Origin: Flavobacteriales bacterium
Lineage (GTDB): Bacteria > Bacteroidota > Bacteroidia > Flavobacteriales_D > Crocinitomicaceae
Direction of reading: 5' to 3'
DNA length: 40,978 nt
Assembly (NCBI GenBank): GCA_947447525.1
Contig: CANFJL010000016.1
Coordinates: 1 to 40,978, forward strand
The notes beneath the pieces were generated by a model, which did not search any database, was not told where the DNA came from, and saw only the letters and a program-made list of their open reading frames with translations. Below are positions 8,386-17,407 of this stretch, one piece after another (positions within the stretch are counted from its first letter, which is position 1; each line of letters begins with the position of its first letter). The position numbers and the translations under genes were made by a program.

Positions 8386-11202
8386 TTATTTGGACAAATG
8401 CATATATCTTTCGTTGTAAATCTTAGTAAAGAAAGGATCTTTTAAATTTTTAATGAAGCGAATGGCTTCACCTGTTGATTTCATTTCAGGACCTAATTCC
8501 TTTTTAACATCAGGAAACTTCTCATAGGAGAAAACAGGGATTTTAATTGCATAACCTTCTCGACGCGGTTTAAAATCAAAATCAGTTACTTTTTTCTCTC
8601 CCAGCATTACTTTTGTAGCATAATTCACATATGGTTCATCGTATGCTTTTGCAATAAACGGCACCGTCCTTGATGCTCTAGGATTCGCTTCGATCACATA
8701 AACTTTATCATCTTTAATGGCAAATTGAATATTAATTAATCCAACTGTTTTAAGGGCCACTGCTATTCTTTTAGTAATGTCTTCAATTTGAGAGATTACA
8801 AAATCCCCTAAATTATATGGAGGTAAAACTGCATAAGAATCACCTGAATGAATACCTGCAGGCTCAATATGCTGCATAATACCAATGATATAAACATTTT
8901 CACCATCACAAATTGCATCGGCTTCTGCCTCCCCTGCTCCAACGAGAAAATGATCCAATAAAATCTGATTGTTTCCCATTTCATTGATAATATCAACAAC
9001 ATGATGTTCCAACTCTTCTTGATTAATTACAATCTTCATTTTCTGTCCACCCAAAACATAACTTGGGCGCACTAAAAGAGGAAAACCTAAATCATTTGAC
9101 AATTCGATGGCCTGTTCAGCATTTTCTACGATACCGTATTTCGGAAATGGAATATTATTTTCTTCCAGAACCTTTGAAAAACGACCTCTATCTTCAGCTA
9201 AATCTAAAGCTTCGTAGCTTGTTCCTAATATTTTGACACCATAGCGACTTAACTTTTCTGCCAACTTCAATGCGGTTTGTCCGCCTAGCTGAACGATAAC
9301 ACCTTCAGGTTTTTCATGCTGAATAATGTCATAAATATGTTCCCAAAAAACAGGTTCAAAATATAATTTATCTGCCGTATCGAAATCTGTTGAAACTGTT
9401 TCAGGATTACAATTAATCATAATGGTTTCATATCCACATTCTTTAGCAGCGAGAACACCATGAACACAAGAATAGTCAAATTCAATTCCTTGTCCGATTC
9501 TATTGGGTCCAGAACCAAGAACAATTACTTTCTTTTTATCACTTACTATGCTTTCATTCTCATATTCGAAAGTAGAATAATAATAAGGCGTTTGCGCTTC
9601 AAATTCAGCTGCACAAGTATCAACTAACTTGTACACCCGTTTGATGCCCATTTCAGTTCTTTTCTTATATACTTCAGATTCAAGACACTTTAAAAGGTGG
9701 GCAATTTGACGATCGCAATATCCTTTTTGTTTGCCTTCAAATAGCAACTCTTGAGGCAAGCTTTCGACATTGAATTTTTCAATTTGTTTTTCAAACTTGA
9801 TTAATTCCTCGATTTGCTTTAAAAACCAGATGTCAATCTTTGTTTTTTCAACAATAGTTTTAAATGGAATTCCCAATTTAATAGCATCATAAATATGAAA
9901 CAAACGATTCCATGAAGCATGTTCTAAACTATGAAGAATTTCATTTTGATTGGTCAATTCCTTTCCGTCAGCTCCTAAACCATTTCTATTAATCTCAAGA
10001 GATTGACAAGCTTTTTGCAATGCTTCTTGAAAAGAGCGACCGATGGCCATTACCTCACCAACAGATTTCATTTGCAATCCTAATTCGCGATTGGTGCCAG
10101 GGAATTTGTTGAAGTTCCATCTAGGTATTTTTACAATCACATAATCAAGTGTAGGTTCGAAAAACGCAGAAGTTGTCTTTGTAATTTGATTTTTAAGTTC
10201 ATCTAGATGATAACCAATTGCCAATTTAGCAGCGATTTTAGCAATAGGATAGCCAGTTGCTTTAGATGCCAAGGCAGAAGATCTAGAAACACGAGGATTA
10301 ATTTCAATTGCAATAATATCTTCCGCATTATCTGGAGAAACTGCAAATTGAACATTACAACCACCAGCAAAATTCCCAATAGAGCGCATCATTAAAATGG
10401 CCATATCTCTCATTTTCTGAAAAGTCGTATCCGAAAGCGTCATGGCAGGAGCTACAGTAATGGAATCACCAGTATGAATCCCCATGGGATCAAAATTCTC
10501 GATAGAACAAATAATAACCACATTATCATTAGCATCTCTTAGCAGTTCTAATTCAAACTCCTTCCAACCCAGCAATGCCTTGTCAATCATTACCTCATGA
10601 ATAGGTGAAAGTTGTAAACCTCTTTCTAATAAATTATCAAATTCCTTTGGCGTATATAAGATAGATGCACCTGAACCACCCAATGTATAAGAAGGACGAA
10701 TACATAAAGGAAATCCAAATTCTTGTGCAATTTCCTTTCCTTCTAAAAAAGATTTGGCTGTTTTCTGAGGAGCCATTGGAACTCCTATGTCTAACATCAA
10801 ATTTCTAAATGCTTCCCTGTTTTCCGTTATTTCAATGGCATTGATGTCAACACCTATAATTTTAACACCATATTCCTCCCAAATTCCCATCTCATCACAC
10901 TGAATACACAAATTCAATGCTGTTTGTCCTCCCATTGTAGGCAAGACAGCATCTATTTTATGTTTTTTAAGAATTTCAATGATGCTTTCAGGCTCAAGGG
11001 GTTGTAAATATATATTATCTGCTACCACTTTATCGGTCATGATTGTAGCAGGATTGGAGTTTATTAAAGTTACCTCAATTCCTTCTTCTCTAAGGGATCG
11101 AGCTGCTTGAGATCCAGCGTAATCAAATTCACAAGCTTGACCAATAACAATTGGTCCACTTCCGATAAGGAGGATAGATTTTAAAGATGTATCTCTTGGC
11201 AT
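8386..11202 (-). CDS. carB: Carbamoyl-phosphate synthase large subunit, lacking the C-terminal allosteric domain
   Basis: CarB makes carbamoyl phosphate from bicarbonate, ATP and ammonia supplied by CarA, for arginine and pyrimidine synthesis. Two homologous ATP-grasp halves are seen: LIGSGPIVIGQACEFDYAG at the N-terminus and VLGSGPNRIGQGIEFDYS near residue 560. Each half is followed by GGQTALNL/GGQTALKL and the ATP-binding segments RPSYTLGGSG and RPSYVLGGQ. The metal sites EINPRVSRSSA and EANPRASRT are intact. The protein stops at 938 residues, just after the second ATP-grasp unit. The E. coli protein has about 1073, so the roughly 130-residue MGS-like regulatory domain (UMP, IMP and ornithine control) is missing. 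Short CarB forms are known in flavobacteria. carA is not adjacent. Confidence 0.97.
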   Translation of the reverse strand: MPRDTSLKSILLIGSGPIVIGQACEFDYAGSQAARSLREEGIEVTLINSNPATIMTDKVVADNIYLQPLEPESIIEILKKHKIDAVLPTMGGQTALNLCIQCDEMGIWEEYGVKIIGVDINAIEITENREAFRNLMLDIGVPMAPQKTAKSFLEGKEIAQEFGFPLCIRPSYTLGGSGASILYTPKEFDNLLERGLQLSPIHEVMIDKALLGWKEFELELLRDANDNVVIICSIENFDPMGIHTGDSITVAPAMTLSDTTFQKMRDMAILMMRSIGNFAGGCNVQFAVSPDNAEDIIAIEINPRVSRSSALASKATGYPIAKIAAKLAIGYHLDELKNQITKTTSAFFEPTLDYVIVKIPRWNFNKFPGTNRELGLQMKSVGEVMAIGRSFQEALQKACQSLEINRNGLGADGKELTNQNEILHSLEHASWNRLFHIYDAIKLGIPFKTIVEKTKIDIWFLKQIEELIKFEKQIEKFNVESLPQELLFEGKQKGYCDRQIAHLLKCLESEVYKKRTEMGIKRVYKLVDTCAAEFEAQTPYYYSTFEYENESIVSDKKKVIVLGSGPNRIGQGIEFDYSCVHGVLAAKECGYETIMINCNPETVSTDFDTADKLYFEPVFWEHIYDIIQHEKPEGVIVQLGGQTALKLAEKLSRYGVKILGTSYEALDLAEDRGRFSKVLEENNIPFPKYGIVENAEQAIELSNDLGFPLLVRPSYVLGGQKMKIVINQEELEHHVVDIINEMGNNQILLDHFLVGAGEAEADAICDGENVYIIGIMQHIEPAGIHSGDSYAVLPPYNLGDFVISQIEDITKRIAVALKTVGLINIQFAIKDDKVYVIEANPRASRTVPFIAKAYDEPYVNYATKVMLGEKKVTDFDFKPRREGYAIKIPVFSYEKFPDVKKELGPEMKSTGEAIRFIKNLKDPFFTKIYNERYMHLSK

Positions 11203-11255
11203 AGGGTTTTCAATTTACAATTCTTTACGCGAAAATGCTCGCAGTAAACTGAGAA

Positions 11256-11263
11256 CAAATTTA
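11256..11263 (-). promoter_or_regulatory. -7 element of the carB promoter
   Basis: Read on the minus strand this is TAAATTTG, an exact TAnnTTTG match, 53 bases upstream of the carB ATG. No well-spaced TTG was found for the -33 site. Confidence 0.35.
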
Positions 11264-11340
11264 ATTCAAAATCCAATCGAAAAGATAAGTAAGCCAAAGT
11301 GTTTTTGAACAAATTGAAAAATATTGTTAATTAGTTTATT

Positions 11341-11415
11341 TCGACTTAATTCGGCAGGCTCAGCACAAGCAGCTCAATCCACTTATGAAGCTCATCGAGC
11401 GGAGTCGAGATGCGC
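11341..11415. repeat. Degenerate intergenic repeat with TCGACT/AGTCGA ends
   Basis: TCGACT (11341-11346) and AGTCGA (11403-11408) form an inverted pair, followed by GATGCGC. The minus-strand reading GCGCATCTCGACTCCGCTCGA resembles GCGCATCTCTACTTACTCGA at 34617-34636 with only a few changes and one indel. It sits between the divergent carB and DUF4159 genes. It also creates a spurious upstream extension of the DUF4159 frame. Confidence 0.5.
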
Positions 11416-11461
11416 ATTAACAATTAATAAATCAATGAAATCAACTTTAAACAAAATCGAT

Positions 11462-11469
11462 TACTTTTG
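11462..11469 (+). promoter_or_regulatory. -7 element very close to the DUF4159 start codon
   Basis: TACTTTTG matches TAnnTTTG exactly and ends 4 bases before the preferred ATG at 11474. If used, transcription would begin at or next to the start codon (leaderless mRNA). No matching TTG -33 site is seen, so the call is tentative. Confidence 0.3.
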
Positions 11470-11473
11470 TAGT

Positions 11474-12124
11474 ATGCGTAAAATAGTAACAATTGCCTTA
11501 ATGATTTTAGTTTGCTCAAAAGCAATCAGTCAAGGTAGTTATCAATTGGCTGTATTAAAGTATAATGGTGGTGGTGATTATTATGCCAATCCAACAGCTT
11601 TACCAAACTTAATTTCGTTTTGCAATAAACAATTAGGGACGAATATTTCTAAAGAGACTCCTTATGTTGATGTTGGCAGCAAAGATCTTTTTCTATATCC
11701 ATTTCTGCACATGACGGGTCATGGAAATGTAGTTTTTTCAAGAGGTGAAGCGCTAAATCTTAGACAATATTTAATAGCAGGTGGATTTTTACACATTGAT
11801 GACAATTACGGCATGGATGAATTTATCCGCATAGAATTAAAGAAAGTTTTTCCAGAATTATCTTTAGTTGAACTGCCTTCCAACCACCCTATTTTTAATC
11901 AAAAATTTAAGCTGAAAGGTTTACCAAAAATCCATGAACACGACGGAAAGCGCCCACAAGCATTTGGATTACTTTACCAAGGAAGATTGGTTTGTTTGTA
12001 CACTTACGAAACTGATTTAAGCGATGGCTGGGAAGATCCTCAAGTGCATAATGATCCAACCGAAAAACATATAGAGGCATTGCAAATGGGTGCTAATATT
12101 ATTCAATACGTTTACACCCAATAG
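11474..12124 (+). CDS. DUF4159 domain-containing exported protein
   Basis: The 216-residue protein starts MRKIVTIALMILVCSKAISQ, a typical signal peptide, which is why this ATG is chosen. In-frame starts at 11435 and further upstream run through the repeat at 11341-11415. The mature protein carries the DUF4159 pattern: LAVLKYNGGGDYYANPTALPNL, FLHMTGHGNVVFS, LRQYLIAGGFLHIDDNYGMD, and LPSNHPIF, then EHDGKRPQAFGL and a C-terminal YTYETDLSDGWEDP. The domain resembles a class I glutamine-amidotransferase-like fold seen in gliding or MoxR-linked loci of Bacteroidota. The biochemical role is unknown. It faces the PPIase gene, with only 2 bases between the two stops. Confidence 0.85.
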   Translation: MRKIVTIALMILVCSKAISQGSYQLAVLKYNGGGDYYANPTALPNLISFCNKQLGTNISKETPYVDVGSKDLFLYPFLHMTGHGNVVFSRGEALNLRQYLIAGGFLHIDDNYGMDEFIRIELKKVFPELSLVELPSNHPIFNQKFKLKGLPKIHEHDGKRPQAFGLLYQGRLVCLYTYETDLSDGWEDPQVHNDPTEKHIEALQMGANIIQYVYTQ

Positions 12125-12126
12125 CA

Positions 12127-13230
12127 TCAATGTTTATGACCGTCGTGCTCATCATGTTGATGACCGTCAGGATAAGTTGGATTATTAGGTGGAACTAATT
12201 TTATTATTTCAATATCAAATACCAAATCAGAATAAGGTGGAATTACACCTGGTCTTCCTGATTTTCCGTAAGCTTGAAAGTATGGGATAATTAATTTTGC
12301 TTTTCCACCTGAGCCCAACATAGCGATTCCTTCTTCGAAACCAGGAATCATTTTATTGATCTTAAAATTAAAGTCCATCGGAGCATTGCGATCATAGGAA
12401 GAATCAAATTTCTTACCATCCAATCTTAGTGTTCCATTATAATGCAAACTAATAGAAGAGCCCAATTCAGGCTTTGGATCAGTTCCCTCCTGCTCAATGA
12501 CATACATTAAGCCAGAAGCAGTTTGCTGTGCCTTTGGAAATTTAATTTTTACTTCTGAAAACATAAAAGCCTTATATTCTTCTTCTGACATAGCAGCTAC
12601 TTTATCGTAGTACAATTTTTTTTCAGCTTCTGCTTTCAATAATTTATCATTAACATCTTTAAATATTTTGGTAGCATTGAATTTTTTTGCTGCTTTCCCA
12701 ACTCTAATAATTTTAACAGATTGAATTAGATCATCTTGTTTAATACTATCTACAACATCTTGTCCAATGATAACATGACCAAAAACAGTATGTTTTCCAT
12801 CCAACCAAGAAGTAGCATTATGAGTAATAAAGAATTGACTCCCATTAGTGCCTGGACCAGAATTAGCCATAGAAAGAATTCCAGGACCAATATGCTTCAA
12901 ACTTGGATCGAACTCATCAGCAAACTTATATCCAGGATCTCCAGAACCATTACCTAAAGGGCAACCGCCTTGAATCATGAAATTTGGAATTACTCGATGG
13001 AATTTTAATCCATCATAATAAGGTTTGGTAAAAGACTTATCTCCATTGGTAAAATTCCCTTCTGCTAAACCAACAAAGTTAGCAACCGTCATGGGCGTTT
13101 TTTCCATTTCTAAGACACATAGAATAACACCTTTACTCGTATTAAATTCCGCGTATAAGCCAGGCGTTTTTTTCTGAGCCACCAATAGGCTACTTGTTGC
13201 TAATACTAAAAATAATAAACTAAATTTCAT
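12127..13230 (-). CDS. Cyclophilin-FKBP fusion peptidyl-prolyl isomerase with His-rich tail
   Basis: The 367-residue product has a signal peptide ending LLVAQ, so it is exported to the periplasm or envelope. A cyclophilin domain at about 24-185 shows [33 protein letters not shown] and [12 protein letters not shown], including the catalytic Arg and the Gln-Phe-Phe core. A linker of about 50 residues, rich in Lys/Glu, leads to an FKBP domain (about 235-345) with [47 protein letters not shown] and [14 protein letters not shown]. The last 12 residues are a [13 protein letters not shown] tail. Both isomerase families thus act in one chain. The ATG at 13230 is chosen over an in-frame TTG at 13239; it is one base after the stop of the upstream FKBP gene. 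Translational coupling is likely. Confidence 0.92.
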   Translation of the reverse strand: MKFSLLFLVLATSSLLVAQKKTPGLYAEFNTSKGVILCVLEMEKTPMTVANFVGLAEGNFTNGDKSFTKPYYDGLKFHRVIPNFMIQGGCPLGNGSGDPGYKFADEFDPSLKHIGPGILSMANSGPGTNGSQFFITHNATSWLDGKHTVFGHVIIGQDVVDSIKQDDLIQSVKIIRVGKAAKKFNATKIFKDVNDKLLKAEAEKKLYYDKVAAMSEEEYKAFMFSEVKIKFPKAQQTASGLMYVIEQEGTDPKPELGSSISLHYNGTLRLDGKKFDSSYDRNAPMDFNFKINKMIPGFEEGIAMLGSGGKAKLIIPYFQAYGKSGRPGVIPPYSDLVFDIEIIKLVPPNNPTYPDGHQHDEHDGHKH

Positions 13231-13231
13231 A

Positions 13232-13969
13232 TCATTCAAATCCTAAAAGTTCAACTTCAAATATCAAGGTAGAATAAGGTGCAATTGCTGGTGAAGGAGC
13301 TTGTGCACCATAAGCCATAGCTTGAGGAATAAAGAATTTATACTTTGATCCAACAGACATCAATTGAACCCCTTCAGTCCATCCTGGAATCACTTGATTC
13401 AATCCAAATTCAATGGGCTCTCCACGATCCACTGAACTATCAAATACTGCACCATCTATTGTTGTTCCATGATAATGAACTTTAACTTTTGAAGAAGCAT
13501 TTGGTTTAGGTCCACTGGCTGGTTTTAGAATTTGATATTGCAAACCTGATGCAGTTGTAATTACTTCAGGATTTTTAGCGTTATCGATTAAGAATTTTTC
13601 GCCAACTGCTTTCAAAGCTGCACTTTCTTTTTCAGTTTCAGCTTGCTTCAAAGCAGATTTCTCTTGAAAATAAGTATTCACACACTGATTCGTTGGATCA
13701 ACAATAGCAGGAGCTTTATTTTCAAATACATCTTGTATACCCTTCACGACTAATTTCCAATTGGCCTCACTCATTTCTTTTGTAATATTTTGACCTATAC
13801 TGAGTCCAATTAAATAGGAAACAGAATCTATTCTTTCTTTAGAAACTTTTCCAGTTTTTACTTCTGTATTCGCAGCAGGAACTTCTACTGCTTGAACTTG
13901 TTTGTTTTTTTGAGCTATTACTTGTCCACTTGCTAGTAAAATAGCCATCCCAATCATTACTTTTTTCAT
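13232..13969 (-). CDS. FKBP-type peptidyl-prolyl cis-trans isomerase
   Basis: A 245-residue exported protein: signal peptide ([20 protein letters not shown]), then a helical Fkp/Mip-like N-terminal dimerisation region (about 45-130, with [17 protein letters not shown]). A C-terminal FKBP domain covers about 150-245 ([63 protein letters not shown]). The active-site Tyr, Phe, Asp, Val-Ile-Pro-Gly-Trp and Tyr are all present. It helps fold proteins in the periplasm. It lies 11 bases after nadK and 1 base before the cyclophilin-FKBP gene, so two folding enzymes are made from adjacent cistrons. Confidence 0.93.
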   Translation of the reverse strand: MKKVMIGMAILLASGQVIAQKNKQVQAVEVPAANTEVKTGKVSKERIDSVSYLIGLSIGQNITKEMSEANWKLVVKGIQDVFENKAPAIVDPTNQCVNTYFQEKSALKQAETEKESAALKAVGEKFLIDNAKNPEVITTASGLQYQILKPASGPKPNASSKVKVHYHGTTIDGAVFDSSVDRGEPIEFGLNQVIPGWTEGVQLMSVGSKYKFFIPQAMAYGAQAPSPAIAPYSTLIFEVELLGFE

Positions 13970-13980
13970 CTTTTAATATT

Positions 13981-14859
13981 TTAATTTCTAGTATCTACTC
14001 CCCAGAACATTTTATTTCGAATGGTATCTAGGAAATTATTATGTTCAAATTTAACGACATTAATCATAAATTCCGCCTTTTTTATAATGATTTCTTCACC
14101 TTGCTTGATACTTTTTGAATTTCCATCTAAGCTCAATAGAAAAGTTCTGTCCCTTCCTTCAACACTCAAACTAATTGGTAAATGATCAGGAACTACCACC
14201 GGACGGACATTTAAATTATGAGCCGCGATAGGCGTTAAGATATGTACTTGACAACCAGGAGTGATTATTGGTCCACCACAACTTAAATTATAAGCGGTAG
14301 AACCTGTTGGAGTCGCCACAATTAATCCATCTGCCCAATAACTGTTCAAGTATTTATTATCTAATGCAGCATGCACAGTAATCATAGAAGAAGTGTCTTT
14401 TTTATGTACTGTCAATTCATTCATTGCGAAATTTGCATCACCAAATAATTCTTCTACCGTATGAACTCTCAGTAACGATCGCTTTTGAAAATCATACTCC
14501 TTATTATAAATAGCTTGAATAGTTTCTTCAATGGTATCTTTAGAAATATTGGCGAGGAAACCTAGACGACCTGTATTAATTCCTAACACAGGCACACCTG
14601 AATCGCGAATATAACTTACCGATTTTAAAAACGTTCCATCACCACCTAAACTCAGGGTGAGATCGATTCCAGATTTAAAATCAGTATGAGAAGAAAATGT
14701 TTGGTAATTTTCTCTAATACCACATTTAGCAATTAAAGACGCATTTAATTCTTCTTCAATCACAACTTCCCAACCTATGGCTTCCATTACAGAAATCACC
14801 TTCAAAAAGTATTCACTGATACTTTTATTTATTTTTTTACCAATTAGCGCTACTACCAT
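13981..14859 (-). CDS. nadK: NAD kinase
   Basis: NadK phosphorylates NAD to NADP in the cytoplasm. At 292 residues it is of normal length. GGDGT (72-76) is the diacylglycerol-kinase-like catalytic motif; GINTGRLGFLA and the NE motif (MNELTVHK) follow. The C-domain has DGLIVATPTGSTAYNLSCGGPI, the NAD-binding signature, then LTPIAAHNLNVRPVV. It overlaps nothing but starts 2 bases after the CBS-protein stop, so the two are probably translated together. The pair CBS protein-nadK next to pdxJ is a familiar arrangement in flavobacteria. Confidence 0.97.
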   Translation of the reverse strand: MVVALIGKKINKSISEYFLKVISVMEAIGWEVVIEEELNASLIAKCGIRENYQTFSSHTDFKSGIDLTLSLGGDGTFLKSVSYIRDSGVPVLGINTGRLGFLANISKDTIEETIQAIYNKEYDFQKRSLLRVHTVEELFGDANFAMNELTVHKKDTSSMITVHAALDNKYLNSYWADGLIVATPTGSTAYNLSCGGPIITPGCQVHILTPIAAHNLNVRPVVVPDHLPISLSVEGRDRTFLLSLDGNSKSIKQGEEIIIKKAEFMINVVKFEHNNFLDTIRNKMFWGVDTRN

Positions 14860-14861
14860 CT

Positions 14862-15524
14862 TTAGAATTTCATGAAATTCATTAATGCTTCAAAATTTGC
14901 TTGTATACCGTCATCTCCATTACCAATTTGAAAACTTGCTTTGATGGTATAATCGAAGCGTTCAAAAGTTTTTATTATTCGAGTTAAATCCAATTCATTA
15001 ATTTTCAAAGTTACTTCCAATTTAGAAGAATCCGGTGTCGAAAAAATGAATGAACTTAAAATTTTTGCAGAATTACTTTCGACAATTTGAGCAATTTGCG
15101 CCATCGAATAATCAATAGCATTGATAGTAAGCACCAAAATAGCACCTTGCTCTTTAATACTTCCAATATTTGCCAATTGCGTCATTAAATGAAAGATATT
15201 GGTGCAGCCTAAATAATTTTCTTTATCATCTAGAATTGGAAGCACGCTTAATTTTTGTTCAGACATCATAGTAAGAACCTCATATATATGAGCATTTTCA
15301 AGAACATAAGGTCTTGGTAGGTGGTCAAATAAAACATCTAAAGTATCTTCCGGATTTTGATGATCCATAATGTCGGACTCAGAAACCAAGCCTACAAAAT
15401 TCCCATTTTTCAACACAGGCAGATGCGAAACTTTAAATTCATCCATCCAATTCAATGCTTTTTCACCTGTATCAGTATGAATTAAAGGTGGTATTTCTTC
15501 CGTAATCAGTTCTTTCGCCCTCAT
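14862..15524 (-). CDS. CBS-domain protein with ACT-like C-terminus
   Basis: A 220-residue cytoplasmic protein. Two CBS motifs fill the first 120 residues: MRAKELITEEIPPLIHTDTGEKAL..HLPVLKNGNFVGLVSESD and LENAHIYEVLTMMSEQKLSVLPILDDKENYLG. The last 90 residues (GAILVLTINAIDYSMAQIA, then a beta-alpha-beta-like stretch with VTLKINELDLTRIIKTFERF) look like an ACT-type regulatory domain. CBS pairs usually bind adenine nucleotides. Its place directly before nadK suggests a link with NAD(P) or adenylate state, which is inference. The ATG at 15524 is preferred over the in-frame TTG at 15536 because the CBS domain begins there. It is divergent from pdxJ across 62 bases. Confidence 0.85.
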   Translation of the reverse strand: MRAKELITEEIPPLIHTDTGEKALNWMDEFKVSHLPVLKNGNFVGLVSESDIMDHQNPEDTLDVLFDHLPRPYVLENAHIYEVLTMMSEQKLSVLPILDDKENYLGCTNIFHLMTQLANIGSIKEQGAILVLTINAIDYSMAQIAQIVESNSAKILSSFIFSTPDSSKLEVTLKINELDLTRIIKTFERFDYTIKASFQIGNGDDGIQANFEALMNFMKF

Positions 15525-15586
15525 ATAAGGCGCCAAAGTAGTAAAATCCTTTCGAAGTTTGTAATTTTACGGCTTAAATATTACAC

Positions 15587-16303
15587 ATGACGAAGTTGAG
15601 TGTCAACATCAATAAAGTAGCAACCATACGCAATGCGCGTGGAGGAAATACACCCAATCTAGTGCAGTTTGCAATTGATTGTGAGCGCTTTGGAGCAGAT
15701 GGAATTACGGTTCACCCTCGCCCGGATGAAAGGCATATTACCTATAAAGACATTGAAGAATTAAGTGAAGTAGTTCAAACTGAATTCAATATTGAAGGTT
15801 ATCCAGAGGAACGCTACCTGCAAATGATAAAAAAATTCAGACCTCATCAAGCAACTTTAGTTCCAGATCCACCTGGAGTACTTACTTCTAATGCAGGATG
15901 GAATTTTGAAAAAGATGCTGATTTTTTAATTCCAATCATTGCACAAATCAGAGATTTAGGTGTTCGGGTTTCCTTATTTGTTGAAGCTGAAGAAAAAGCT
16001 ATTGAAAAGGCTTTTAAAACTGGGGCTGATCGAATTGAATTGTACACTGGACCTTATGCAGCTGAATACCCACTGAATAAAAAAGAAGCCATTGCTAATT
16101 ACAAATTGGCAGCTCTGAGAGCAAAGGAACTTGGTTTAGGTATCAATGCGGGACATGATTTAAGTTTTGAAAACTTACATTATTTCAAATCTCAATTAAT
16201 TCAACTTGATGAAGTTTCTATTGGTCATGCCATCATTTCAGAAGCATTGTATTTAGGAATTGAAAATTGCATTCAACTTTACAAAAACGAATTACAGCGT
16301 TAA
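15587..16303 (+). CDS. pdxJ: Pyridoxine 5'-phosphate synthase
   Basis: The 238-residue TIM-barrel enzyme condenses 1-deoxyxylulose 5-phosphate with 3-amino-2-oxopropyl phosphate to give pyridoxine 5'-phosphate, the last ring-closing step of DXP-dependent vitamin B6 synthesis. Seen are LSVNINKVATIRNARGG with the substrate-binding Asn, the catalytic ADGITVHPRPDERHI, LVPDPPG, RVSLFVEA, GADRIELYTGPYA and GLGINAGHDLS near the phosphate site, ending with the IGHAIISEAL loop. The stop lies inside the 3' end of the convergent MscS gene (12-base overlap). Confidence 0.97.
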   Translation: MTKLSVNINKVATIRNARGGNTPNLVQFAIDCERFGADGITVHPRPDERHITYKDIEELSEVVQTEFNIEGYPEERYLQMIKKFRPHQATLVPDPPGVLTSNAGWNFEKDADFLIPIIAQIRDLGVRVSLFVEAEEKAIEKAFKTGADRIELYTGPYAAEYPLNKKEAIANYKLAALRAKELGLGINAGHDLSFENLHYFKSQLIQLDEVSIGHAIISEALYLGIENCIQLYKNELQR

Positions 16304-17404
16304 ATCAGAATTGGTTTTGATATTTACAGAACGTTGAGGATAAGGTATTTTAATATTGTGCTCTCTGAATAATCGATCTATTTCAAATCGAATATCAGAC
16401 TTATAATTATTGATATCCCAGCTTTGATCCGCCCAGAATACCAATTCCATTTCCAGACCATTTTCACCAAAATGAGCCAAGCGCACCATAATTGGATCAC
16501 TTTTTCTCACTTTCGGATGCGCTAATGCTGCCTGCGTTAAAAGATTAGAAACCAACACCGTATCGGCTCCATACTCAACTAATAATGTAATGGTAAAACG
16601 TGATGTTTCAGATCCATGACTCCAATTTTCAACTTGTTGTTGTGTCAATCGCGTATTTGGAATAATAAGCACATTGCCTTCACGGGTTTCTATTTGAGTC
16701 GTTCTGACATTAATTTTAACAATCTTCGCAACCATGCGCGAATTATTATTTTCCATGATATCTACAATATCTCCAACCCTCAAATTACCTTCCACTAGGA
16801 GTACAATCCCTGCGATTAAATCTTTAAAAACATCTTGCAATCCTAGGCCTAAACCTACTAATAGTCCAACAGAACCTGTAAGAATTAAGGTTAAATCAAT
16901 GGATAATACTTGACAAGCAAATAAGATGGCAAATACATAGATAATATATCTAGCAATTTGAGTATAAACATATTCAGTACCTCCATTTTCCTCTGCTTTT
17001 GATCGAAATTTTCTACCTATATATAACTTCACGAAATTCACTAACATTCTGGTTCCAATGGATATAGAAACAATAACCAAAATGTGATAGAAACTTAAAT
17101 TAAATGACTTTAAATTAATTAATTTAAAATCTAAAAAATCCTCAAAAGTGATGTCTTTATTGTTAAATTGAAAACTGATTACAGCAAAATAAAGCGCAAA
17201 AATATAAACGCTTTGACTGGCTAATTTCAACCAAGTCACTCGCCTACCATCTAAACTAATATTAGCATTTGTCAAATATTGTTTTAAAAATCTATGTACA
17301 TACCTGCGTAGTATTGCTGCAACGAGAAAAATTAATACCAGAAAAACAATATTCCAGAAACAGATATTAAAAGGTCCAATTTTAAAAATAGTTTGACTCA
17401 GCAT
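16292..17404 (-). CDS. MscS-family small-conductance mechanosensitive channel
   Basis: A 370-residue inner-membrane protein with about four N-terminal helices (TM near 15-30, 65-80, 105-125, 145-165) and a pore helix of small residues, LILTGSVGLLVGLGLGLQDVFKDLIAGIVLLVEG. This is followed by the beta-domain VGDIVDIMENNNSRMVAKIVKINVRTTQIETREGNVLIIPN. The C-terminal vestibule ends FREHNIKIPYPQRSVNI, the usual MscS closing motif. The channel opens on membrane tension to relieve turgor at hypo-osmotic shock. It starts 3 bases after the dnaG stop, so it is the last gene of the DUF58-dnaG run. Confidence 0.93.
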   Translation of the reverse strand: MLSQTIFKIGPFNICFWNIVFLVLIFLVAAILRRYVHRFLKQYLTNANISLDGRRVTWLKLASQSVYIFALYFAVISFQFNNKDITFEDFLDFKLINLKSFNLSFYHILVIVSISIGTRMLVNFVKLYIGRKFRSKAEENGGTEYVYTQIARYIIYVFAILFACQVLSIDLTLILTGSVGLLVGLGLGLQDVFKDLIAGIVLLVEGNLRVGDIVDIMENNNSRMVAKIVKINVRTTQIETREGNVLIIPNTRLTQQQVENWSHGSETSRFTITLLVEYGADTVLVSNLLTQAALAHPKVRKSDPIMVRLAHFGENGLEMELVFWADQSWDINNYKSDIRFEIDRLFREHNIKIPYPQRSVNIKTNSDLTL

Positions 17405-17407
17405 AGA

